42,054 nucleotides of DNA, from NCBI GenBank assembly GCA_003170085.1, contig PMZT01000016.1, positions 1 to 42,054 on the forward strand. Direction: 5' to 3'. The notes beneath the pieces were generated by a model. That model saw only the letters and a program-made list of their open reading frames with translations, had not been told where the DNA came from and made no database searches. The position numbers and the translations under genes were made by a program. Shown in pieces: positions 35,782 through 42,054 of this stretch; the first letter of the stretch is position 1; each line of letters begins with the position of its first letter. Source of the stretch: Planctomycetia bacterium. GTDB taxonomy: Bacteria > Planctomycetota > Phycisphaerae > FEN-1346.

Positions 35782-36950
35782 TGAATTCTCTCGTCACACA
35801 CTTGTCGGCTGTTGTCTGTTCCGCCCTGCTGCTGGCGCCGCTGGCCGCGCTCCATGCCGCCGACGCGCCCCAACTGCCGCGCCCCAGGCTGCAGATCATC
35901 AACGGCAGCAGCCAGACCGTCGACATTTTCTGGCTCAAGTCCGACGACGAGCGTGTGACGAACGGTTCCGTCGCCCCTGGGAAGAATACCGTCATTACCA
36001 CAACGCTCGGGCATCGCTTCGAGGTCGTGGGTCGCGACGACAAGACAACAGCCACGGTGACCAGCGAGGTGCCGGTGCAGGGCTTTCGCTTCGACCCGCG
36101 AGGCCGGGACGGCGTGCCGTCATTCTATACACAATCCGTCAGTGCGAACGGTTTTCCCATCGTCGCCTCCGCCAAAGTGAATCCCTACGCCCTCAAGGAG
36201 GCCGCTTACCTCGTGAACATGATGCTCGCGAAGCGCCCGGAGGTGCGCACGGCGATGATCAAGAGCGGTGCGCGGCTTTGCATCATGGCCTACAACGAAT
36301 TCACCACCGACATGCCGGAGTTCGCCCGCTTGAGCGAGGAAAAGGTGCCGGGATTCAAGGGTCTGTCGGCGAAGGACTATTGGGATGCGCGCGCCCGCGG
36401 CCAAGGCGGCAGTGAGACCGACCCCTATTGCTCCATCGGAGAGGAGAACCTGCTCCGTTACCGGGGCGACCCCTTTGACAAGGAGTGCATCCTCATCCAC
36501 GAGATGGCCCACAACATCCACCTCCGTGGCATGGTGAATGTGGACCCGACGTTCGACACGCGCCTCAAGGCCGCCTACGACGCCGCGATGAAGGCCGGAC
36601 TTTGGAAGGGCAAATACGCGTCCGTGAACCACCATGAGTATTTTGCCGTCGGCGTGGCGTCTTGGTATGGGCACAACCGCTTCAACGACTTCGACCACAA
36701 CCATGTGCATTTGCGCTCGCAACTGATCGAATACGATCCCGGGCTCGCCGAGTTGTGCCGCGAAGTTTTCGGCGACACAGCGCCGCAGTACACCAAGCCG
36801 GCCACTCGCCTCGTCGGCCACCTGACCGGCTACGATCCGGCGACGGCGCCAACGTTTGCGTGGCCTGAGCGGTTAAAGCAGGCCAAGGCGGATATCCGCG
36901 CGAAAGCGGAGGCGCGGGACAAGGCGGCCAACGGTGACAGCCCGCCTTAG
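35778..36950 (+). CDS. Exported zinc metalloprotease-like protein with N-terminal VHL-like beta domain
   Basis: This 390-residue protein has a signal peptide (SAVVCSALLLAPLAALHAAD). Residues about 37-98 (LQIINGSSQTVDIFWLKSDD, SVAPGKNTVITTTLGHRFEV) resemble the von Hippel-Lindau beta domain, a small sandwich found in some bacterial exported proteins. The catalytic domain (about 120-345) has HEMAH at 241-245 (zinc His241 and His245, general base Glu242) and NHHEYFAVGVASWYG, where Glu287 is a likely third ligand as in gluzincins. A lysine-rich tail ends it. The ATG at 35778 overlaps the DUF4450 stop, and AAGGAAG lies seven bases upstream, so the two proteins are probably made together. The substrate is unknown. 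Confidence 0.7.
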   Translation: MMNSLVTHLSAVVCSALLLAPLAALHAADAPQLPRPRLQIINGSSQTVDIFWLKSDDERVTNGSVAPGKNTVITTTLGHRFEVVGRDDKTTATVTSEVPVQGFRFDPRGRDGVPSFYTQSVSANGFPIVASAKVNPYALKEAAYLVNMMLAKRPEVRTAMIKSGARLCIMAYNEFTTDMPEFARLSEEKVPGFKGLSAKDYWDARARGQGGSETDPYCSIGEENLLRYRGDPFDKECILIHEMAHNIHLRGMVNVDPTFDTRLKAAYDAAMKAGLWKGKYASVNHHEYFAVGVASWYGHNRFNDFDHNHVHLRSQLIEYDPGLAELCREVFGDTAPQYTKPATRLVGHLTGYDPATAPTFAWPERLKQAKADIRAKAEARDKAANGDSPP

Positions 36951-36981
36951 ACAAGGAACCTCGCGGGCTGAGTTGTGACAA

Positions 36982-37012
36982 CCGCCACATCTTCGATTTT
37001 GCCTCGTGGCGG
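36982..37012 (+). terminator. Candidate terminator hairpin after the metalloprotease gene
   Basis: CCGCCAC (36982-36988) pairs with GTGGCGG (37006-37012) around a 17-base loop, 32 bases after the stop. Only GGCTTTCC follows, not a T-run, so termination is possible but weakly supported. Confidence 0.35.
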
Positions 37013-37042
37013 GGCTTTCCGGGTACTCTCCACACCCATCCG

Positions 37043-37306
37043 TCATCTGGTTGTCGCAGATAATGCCTGCTGACATCCGTCAATCCCCCCGCAGACCCCG
37101 GACGGAGATTTCGGGACGTCACACCAATGGCATTGAAACAAGCCTTTTTGCCTCGCTTTGTCACGGGAAATAGTGAGGAAGCAGAAGCGGACTGGGTCTC
37201 GTTTGACGAGACGCGGCTCCACGCGACCTGGGCGATGGAGGTTGGTGCGGCGGGCGATCTGGCGCAGCATGGCGTTGTAGAGTCGCTCGCGTCGGGCCGG
37301 GGGCGC
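37043..37306 (-). mobile_element. IS4-like transposase, C-terminal fragment
   Basis: The minus frame after a TAG at 37309 reads RRERLYNAMLRQIARRTNLH, then RPGRVEPRLVKRDPVRFCFL and TISRDKARQK. This matches the extreme C-terminus of IS4-type DDE transposases (the RPGR.EPR..KR pattern). The catalytic part is absent. The last 30 codons to 37043 do not look family-like. No inverted repeats are evident. Confidence 0.55.
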
Positions 37307-37328
37307 CTAGGCCAACACGGCCTCGACC

Positions 37329-37448
37329 TCAGCGCAGCTGCGCCAGCACGGGTTGCGGCTCGGGCGTTTCGGCGGCAGACACCGCCACGCATGCCGTTGC
37401 GGCTAATGCCGGGATCGCCCACAAGAAGCCCAAGACGCTCTTGTTCAT
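37329..37448 (-). CDS. 39-residue signal-peptide-only ORF, probably a truncated secreted protein
   Basis: GGAG nine bases before an ATG leads to MNKSVLGFLWAIPALAATAC, VAVSAAETPEPQPVLAQLR and a TGA. This is a good signal peptide with a cleavage site near VSA-AE and only about 14 mature residues. It most likely marks the surviving 5' end of an exported protein whose body was lost next to the IS4-like fragment. A very small secreted peptide cannot be excluded. Its leader contains copy 2 of the dispersed repeat. Confidence 0.4.
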   Translation of the reverse strand: MNKSVLGFLWAIPALAATACVAVSAAETPEPQPVLAQLR

Positions 37449-37505
37449 GGTCCGAATCTCCGCTCGGCAATAGGTTCCTTGCCGGTGTGGCGGTACGCGG
37501 CTCTT

Positions 37506-37568
37506 GCGCCCGCTGTATGACGGCGTAACCTGTTTCTTGGCGTCACTTATGGTAGTCTCCGAGGCGTC
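37506..37568. repeat. Dispersed repeat, copy 2 (pairs with 10100-10163)
   Basis: The same approximately 63-base sequence as at 10100, same orientation, diverged at about a quarter of positions, most of them in its first 20 bases. It lies between the signal-peptide ORF and the stop of the large beta-helix gene. The rest of 37449-37628 holds nothing I can assign. Confidence 0.6.
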
Positions 37569-37628
37569 AACCGGAGATGATGCTCGGGTTATCGCGGAAC
37601 CCAGGGAAGAGCGTCCCGACGATTGATA

Positions 37629-40600
37629 TCATCTCCCGATGGCGCCGGCGTCGCGTTTGCCGTCGGCAGGAGCCTTGTTGGCAAAGTCCCGGAGGAACGG
37701 CCCGTCGAACTCCCAGGCGTACAGTTCCTCGATGCTCGTCTTGGACTCGGCAAGCGTGCTGCGACAGACGCGCAGGAAGTCCAGCGCGCCGGCGAATCCC
37801 TTGCCCACGATAAAGTCGGCCGTGTTCGATAGCGCTGCATCCTTGGCGATGGCGTCGAGTTTGCCTTCGCCCGCCGCCTTGCCATCCACATAGATCGAGA
37901 CCTTGCCGGCGGCGCGGTCCGCTTCGGCGATCACGTGGTGCCACTTGCCATCGTTCACTTTGACCGAAGAGGCTACTGAGGCCTGGGCGCCGCCGGCTTT
38001 GAGCGTCAGGCAAACGCTGCCGTCGGGTCCGACAGCCAGTTGGTATCCCGACTGGGCCGCTTTCGAGGCCAGCACGCCGTTGGTGTGGCCGGGATCGGCC
38101 CTGAAGACGATCTCGATGAGGAAGTTGTTGGCGCCCATGTCGAGGGTTTCGCGCTTCGAACCGTCGTAGGTGTTCTTGACGCCATTCTTGTCGCCGGGAT
38201 ACTGCATGTTCTTGGTCATTTCGGCATGGGAGAGGGAGGCGACGCGTTTGCCGTCGAAGAGGAGAGCGCCCTCGATCCAATCCTCCAGCGGCCCCGGCAC
38301 GTAGTCCTCCGGAGTGCAGGCGGAGACGACCAGGTCGTTTCGAGGAATGAAGTAGTACATGTCGCGACCGAGGTATTCGTCCGTCATGTAGAACCCTTCG
38401 CCCAGGACGACCCGCGGGTTCGAGGCACTTTTGAAGAAATTCCATTCACCGACGTTGCGGGCCAGTGCCCAGGGGACGAAATACTTCACGCCGCGCTGCT
38501 TCACGCCGGAATGGGCGGTGGGACGATAGTCCTTCCTGGCCGGGTCAACCAGGGGCGGCTCGGTAACGTGCCAGCCGATGCTGGCCAGGCGGCACTTCTC
38601 GGCCTGGAGTTTATCGCGAAGTTCCTGAAGGGTTTTGCCGGGCACGACGGGCGCTCCTTTGGAGGAGCCCGCGCTGCTGGTGCCGGCGACGCTGCCGAAG
38701 TTGGCGGGATTGCCCTGGAAGACGTTGCTGGCATACGACATCGTGGGAATGCCGGTTCGGCCCATCTCCCCCGTGTCGCCCCCGCCCAGCATGGAGACGT
38801 CGCCCGGCCGGTTCTGCCCGATGAACTCCTTGTGGCAGTCCACCATCAGGTTGCCCAGGATGTTGGAACGGTTGCCCGAGCTGCCGTCCAGCGATTTCTC
38901 GAAATGGTAGATCGTGTTGTTGAAGAGCTGATCCATGAATCCGAAGACCATGAAATAGCCGCAGTTGTTGTAGTAATCGGGCTGGCCGGGCTTGATGTTT
39001 CCGGCCATGATGTTGTTGAAGCAGTAGCATTTGAAGCCGCCGTCGAGATACAGGCTGTAGCCGAACTCGACGCCCAGGGTCCGGTTGCCCACGCAGTTGC
39101 GGGTGATGTTGTTATAGAGGTAAGCGGGGCCGCCCTGGAAGTGCTCCAGACCACCGTAGTCGTTGCAGTCGAGCATGGTGTTGTCGAGCTGGTTATGATG
39201 GACGAGGATGCGCGTCAGAGGCACCGTGTTGCAGGCGCCGCTGCCCTTGCCGCCGGTCGTGAGAATCCCGTTGCCAAAGCTGGTGTCTACGATGTTGCCG
39301 GCCACTTCGCAGGTTTCGGGCAAATCCACGTGGATGGCCGGGATCGAGGTCCAGGGGCTATAGCCACACCGGAAGCCCGTATCGATGAGGCGGTTGCGCA
39401 GCACCTCGACATGTTTCAGTTGGCCGTAGGCGGCGTCTTTGGTTCGCTGACAGTCGCCGAGCACGGCGATCGTCCCGCCCCGCTCGGAGTGCTGGATGTC
39501 GTTGTCGCTGATCAGGATGTTGTCCATCACGCCGCTGATGGGCCGGTTGGCGTCGCAATCGGGATGCAGGGTGGCCACGACCGCGTTGGCGATATGGTAG
39601 AATTTGCAGTTCTTCACGGTGATGTTGGCGCAGGTGCCCAGAATGCGGATACACGGCGAGGGCGACCCGCTTCCCACGTAATAGTCGTGAGGAGTGCCAT
39701 CGTCGGGATCGTTGTAGCGGAATTCCAAACCGCTGACGACAATGTCGTGCTGGTTGGCTATCCAGATCGGGAAGCGGATCTGCGCCACTTCATAAACGAC
39801 GCTATTGGGATCGGCGCCGCCGGCCGGCCACAGGAAGAGGCGTCCGGCCTTGGGGCCGTTGACGGCAAAGAAGTATTCGCCGGGAGCGTCGAGAAACTTC
39901 GCCACGTTCTCGATCATGAAGTGAACCTGGGCACGTGGAATGCGGCCGAACCAGCGGGGGTTCAGATCTTTGCTCGTCAAAGAGCCGGTAGTGGGGTCGT
40001 AGACCCAATTCGCCATGGAGCGCGCCGTGTCCGCCGCCATCAGGAAGTCAATCCCGGTCCAGATCGTGGCACCGCGAAACAGATCTTTGTCGCCAAGGCC
40101 CTTGAGTGTGGGCGACGTTAGAGTGCACGTCTTGCCGTCATAGGCACTCCAGGTGGGCCAGTTCTTCACCGGATTGTTGGGATCGGAGAAGTCGTAGTTG
40201 GGTTCGCGGGCGATGTGCAGGCGCTCGACCTTGTCGCCTTTGACCTGCCACATGGCGGAGAATTTCACGCCATCCGGGTCCGGATCGTAGTCCTTGCCGA
40301 GGTCGATGTACCAGACCTTGTCCGGCTGCGGGATGCCGGGGGCTTCCGCGGCGCTGGCCTTCTTCCATCCGCCCCTGATCTGGGTGGAGCCATAGATTGC
40401 GGCCTCCCCCTGGCCCCAGTCGGGATCGCGTGTCAGGCGGATGGGATTGCCCGCCCCGCCCGATTCGCCGGCCTTCAACGCGCCGCGATAAACGACGCCG
40501 CCCTTGAAAACGTACGTGTAAACGCCGTTGCATGCCTTGGCCGCGCCCGTCGCATTCGCATCCCACGGATGGTGCTTCCAGGCGGTCTGCTGCGTCCGGC

Positions 40601-40838
40601 CATCTCTCGTGTCGTCGCCGGCGCCGAAGTCAATGTACCGCATGGACGCGCCCTTCTCGAAAACGAAAGGCCTGGGCGCCCATTCGAGATTGCCGCTGGG
40701 CAGCACCCTGGCATGCGGTTCCTGCCACGAATAAGCCGGCGCTTTAGGCTCGGCGGCCGCCGCCACATTCACTGCCGTTGCCCCGGCTAGAATAGCCGCC
40801 GCCATCAACTCCGCCGCGACCTTCGCCACGAATAGCAT
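37629..40838 (-). CDS. Large secreted beta-helix protein with C-terminal LamG domain
   Basis: This 1069-residue protein has a signal peptide (VAAELMAAAILAGATAVNVA). The following region opens RYIDFGAGDDTRDGRTQQTA and WKHHPWDANATG, a beta-helix entry domain. Long right-handed helix coils follow (HDIVVSGLEFRYND, ANITVKNCKFYHI, DNILISDNDIQHSERGGTIA, TRILVHHNQLDNTM, YLYNNITRN, FNNTIYHF). A LamG domain occupies about 900-1035 (FLIEIVFRADPGHTNGVLAS, KWHHVIAEADRAAGKVSIYV). It is probably a polysaccharide lyase, hydrolase or epimerase with a carbohydrate-binding tail; the catalytic residues are not identifiable by eye. AAGGAG eight bases before the ATG fixes the start, although the frame is open to 41021. 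The architecture mirrors the gene at 6715. Confidence 0.72.
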   Translation of the reverse strand: MLFVAKVAAELMAAAILAGATAVNVAAAAEPKAPAYSWQEPHARVLPSGNLEWAPRPFVFEKGASMRYIDFGAGDDTRDGRTQQTAWKHHPWDANATGAAKACNGVYTYVFKGGVVYRGALKAGESGGAGNPIRLTRDPDWGQGEAAIYGSTQIRGGWKKASAAEAPGIPQPDKVWYIDLGKDYDPDPDGVKFSAMWQVKGDKVERLHIAREPNYDFSDPNNPVKNWPTWSAYDGKTCTLTSPTLKGLGDKDLFRGATIWTGIDFLMAADTARSMANWVYDPTTGSLTSKDLNPRWFGRIPRAQVHFMIENVAKFLDAPGEYFFAVNGPKAGRLFLWPAGGADPNSVVYEVAQIRFPIWIANQHDIVVSGLEFRYNDPDDGTPHDYYVGSGSPSPCIRILGTCANITVKNCKFYHIANAVVATLHPDCDANRPISGVMDNILISDNDIQHSERGGTIAVLGDCQRTKDAAYGQLKHVEVLRNRLIDTGFRCGYSPWTSIPAIHVDLPETCEVAGNIVDTSFGNGILTTGGKGSGACNTVPLTRILVHHNQLDNTMLDCNDYGGLEHFQGGPAYLYNNITRNCVGNRTLGVEFGYSLYLDGGFKCYCFNNIMAGNIKPGQPDYYNNCGYFMVFGFMDQLFNNTIYHFEKSLDGSSGNRSNILGNLMVDCHKEFIGQNRPGDVSMLGGGDTGEMGRTGIPTMSYASNVFQGNPANFGSVAGTSSAGSSKGAPVVPGKTLQELRDKLQAEKCRLASIGWHVTEPPLVDPARKDYRPTAHSGVKQRGVKYFVPWALARNVGEWNFFKSASNPRVVLGEGFYMTDEYLGRDMYYFIPRNDLVVSACTPEDYVPGPLEDWIEGALLFDGKRVASLSHAEMTKNMQYPGDKNGVKNTYDGSKRETLDMGANNFLIEIVFRADPGHTNGVLASKAAQSGYQLAVGPDGSVCLTLKAGGAQASVASSVKVNDGKWHHVIAEADRAAGKVSIYVDGKAAGEGKLDAIAKDAALSNTADFIVGKGFAGALDFLRVCRSTLAESKTSIEELYAWEFDGPFLRDFANKAPADGKRDAGAIGR

Positions 40839-40945
40839 GTTCCTGACTCCTTGTGCGCCGGGCCAAGTCGCCCACGCTGACAAAACGGCTTGCCAGGTTC
40901 CAGTCGGCACGCCGATTTCCGGCCGTGACGAATCTGGCAACCGCG

Positions 40946-41360
40946 CTAGCCAGGGCGGGCGTAGGCAGCCTCGATCAGCGTCTCTGGGATCGGCCCGCGG
41001 TTGTACTCCTCGCAGATCCACTTATTCACCCGCCCCACTCCTACGCCGAGTTCCCGTGCGATCTTGATCTGCCCCCATCCCCGCGATCGGAGTTCCGCTG
41101 CCCTCTTCTTGTCAAAGTACCGCCGCCGGTTCCCGATCTGCCTGCCCCTGGCCTTGGCCGCCCGCATGCCCGCCCTGGTCCGCTAGCGGATGATCGAACA
41201 CTCATACTCGGCCAAGACCGCGAAGATGCCCGCTAGTATCCTCCCCAAAGGTGCTTAAGTCAATGTTCTCCCGGTAACTGACGAGCGACAGCCCCTTCTC
41301 CGACATCTCCGTGATGATCTTCACCAGGTGCGGCAGCGACCGGCCAAAGCGGTCGAGCGC
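40946..41360 (-). pseudogene. Serine recombinase (resolvase/invertase) remnant with frameshift and amber stop
   Basis: On the minus strand, from about 41360, the frame reads LDRFGRSLPHLVKIITEMSE and LVSYRENIDLST. An extra base near ACCTTTGGGG shifts the frame, which continues GRILAGIFAVLAEYECSIIR, then TAG, then RTRAGMRAAKARGRQIGN and a C-terminal HTH (GWGQIKIARELGVGVGRVNK). In relatives IIRERTRAG is standard, so the TAG is a GAG-to-TAG change. The N-terminal part with the catalytic serine is missing. Only the last 73 residues form an open frame (40946-41167). Confidence 0.8.
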
Positions 41361-41367
41361 CGTCGTC

Positions 41368-42054
41368 CTATTTCCCGACGACGATCTTCAGCTTCTGCTC
41401 AACCGGCATGCCGTCAGCGGTCGTCTGCGCCGTGACGACGTGGAGGCCCGGCGTCTTGAAGCTATGCGCAAGCTCCGCGTAGGACTGGTAACCGGCGACG
41501 TGCGTATCGTCGTCAAAGTCCACCTGGATCGGGCCGGCGCCCCGGCCCTGGAACCAGAACCGCAGCCGCACGGGCTGGCCCGGCCGGATGTCCTCGGTGG
41601 GCGTACACGTCATGAATATGTGCGGCATGGCACTCTCGGGGTTGGCGGCCGAGAACACCTTGACCTGGCAGAAGTCCACGTCCTCTTGACCCTTGTCATC
41701 CTTGACCCACAGCGCGGCCACGTACGCGCCCGGCTTGTCGTAGACTTTCTCGGCCCTGGCCTGGCGGACCTCCTGGCCGTCGTGGAAGACCCAGCGCCAT
41801 TCGACGATCTTGCCGCCGAACGCCAGCGAGTTTGAGCCGTCGAGGACGAGATAGGGCATTTCGCCGAGGGGCCGGGTGCGCCACTGGGTGAGTTCGTCGT
41901 CGAGGAGCGTGGCCGCGCGGCTGACGTCGGTGGAAGAGATCTCCAGGCCGCAGAGGGTTTCCATGACCTCGGTGACCTTTCGGGTGGAGATGCCCTGGAC
42001 GTACATTTCGGCGACAGCGAGTTTGAGTGCCCGCTCGGAGCGGACGCCGCGTTC
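41368..42054 (-). CDS. Chimeric ORF: IS256 transposase N-terminal part fused in frame to a PKD-domain segment (partial)
   Basis: The frame is open from beyond the window end to TAG at 41368. The visible first part, ERGVRSERALKLAVAEMYVQ, GISTRKVTEVMETLCGLEIS and LLDDELTQWRTRPLGEMPYL, is IS256 (mutator-type) transposase. At VLDG (about 41841-41836), where the transposase should continue toward its first catalytic Asp region, it changes to SNSLAFGGKIVEWRWVFHDG, KVYDKPGAYVAALWVKDDKG and DVDFCQVKV, a PKD domain, then a second beta domain (about residues 118-212 from the first Met). Both families have a DG at the join, so recombination at short homology is likely. The hybrid has no signal peptide, so the PKD part would be cytoplasmic. 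Confidence 0.7.
   Translation of the reverse strand, partial: ERGVRSERALKLAVAEMYVQGISTRKVTEVMETLCGLEISSTDVSRAATLLDDELTQWRTRPLGEMPYLVLDGSNSLAFGGKIVEWRWVFHDGQEVRQARAEKVYDKPGAYVAALWVKDDKGQEDVDFCQVKVFSAANPESAMPHIFMTCTPTEDIRPGQPVRLRFWFQGRGAGPIQVDFDDDTHVAGYQSYAELAHSFKTPGLHVVTAQTTADGMPVEQKLKIVVGK
41839..42054 (-). mobile_element. IS256-family transposase fragment
   Basis: This is the transposase portion of the chimeric ORF, continuing past the window edge. The AEMYVQGISTRKV and RPLGEMPYLVLDG motifs identify the family. The DDE core is not present in the window. Confidence 0.8.

Noticed and set aside
37127-37528. 133-codon plus frame between the metalloprotease and beta-helix genes
   Set aside because: It is antisense to the IS4-like fragment and the signal-peptide ORF and has no domain signal.
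38040-40121. 693-codon plus frame over the second beta-helix gene
   Set aside because: Shadow of the minus-strand beta-helix protein; Val/Ala/His-rich with no recognisable domain.
11460-41360. Amber codon reassignment, because hepT and the serine recombinase both carry in-frame TAG
   Set aside because: TAG ends several apparently intact genes here (FemAB-like, DUF6259, zinc-ribbon, GH59, metalloprotease), so it functions as stop.
1-42054. CRISPR arrays, tRNA or rRNA genes
   Set aside because: No regularly spaced repeats and no tRNA or rRNA core sequences were seen on either strand.

Overview
The window is a GC-rich bacterial segment dominated by secreted carbohydrate-active enzymes, interrupted by mobile-element debris and toxin-antitoxin genes. 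The mix of ISAzo13-type transposase remains, a methyltransferase/PQQ-propeller lipoprotein, DUF6259 and DUF4450 proteins, a Tat-exported aldo/keto reductase and several LamG domains is typical of Planctomycetota and related PVC bacteria. That placement is inferred from gene content. No rRNA, tRNA or marker gene is present to confirm it.

Layout. 0-2.4 kb holds surface-polymer and accessory genes: the tail of a FemAB-like protein, UDP-GlcNAc 2-epimerase and an ORF6N protein. 2.7-9.2 kb holds three exported glycan enzymes: a GH28-like beta-helix lipoprotein, a DUF6259 TIM-barrel protein and a beta-helix/LamG protein. 9.2-16.1 kb is an accessory zone. It has a higBA module with a readable promoter and operator, a small zinc-ribbon membrane protein, a stand-alone tyrosine recombinase and a mntA-hepT pair whose toxin carries an amber stop. 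It also has truncated genes (HerA-like ATPase/nuclease, GH-A glycosidase, methyltransferase/PQQ protein) around an ISAzo13 fragment and one intact jelly-roll gene.

16.2-29.1 kb is the core: six codirectional, tightly packed genes (GH29, GH59, GH97, a clan-D-like glycosidase, a GH98-like protein, GH95). Two alpha-L-fucosidases, a homologue of animal galactocerebrosidase (beta-galactosidase), possible alpha-glycosidases and an endo-type GH98-like enzyme would together strip and cut a fucosylated galactoside glycan. Xyloglucan side chains, arabinogalactan or host/algal H-antigen-like glycans are candidates. No sulfatase, SusC/D pair or transporter lies in the window.

29.2-31.7 kb (minus strand) encodes a LamG protein, a Tat aldo/keto reductase and a tetraheme cytochrome lipoprotein. 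31.9-32.2 kb is a GH127 remnant. 32.5-37 kb is a two-gene overlap pair: a DUF4450 (alpha/alpha)6 enzyme and an exported zinc metalloprotease with a VHL-like beta domain. 37-42 kb has IS4-like, serine-recombinase and IS256 remains around a large beta-helix/LamG protein. The window ends inside an ORF that fuses an IS256 transposase in frame to a PKD domain.

Two themes stand out: a compact fucosyl-galactoside degradation operon with an animal-like GH59 enzyme, and unusually dense chimeric or truncated gene junctions. The junctions could be real IS-driven rearrangement or, in part, assembly artefacts.
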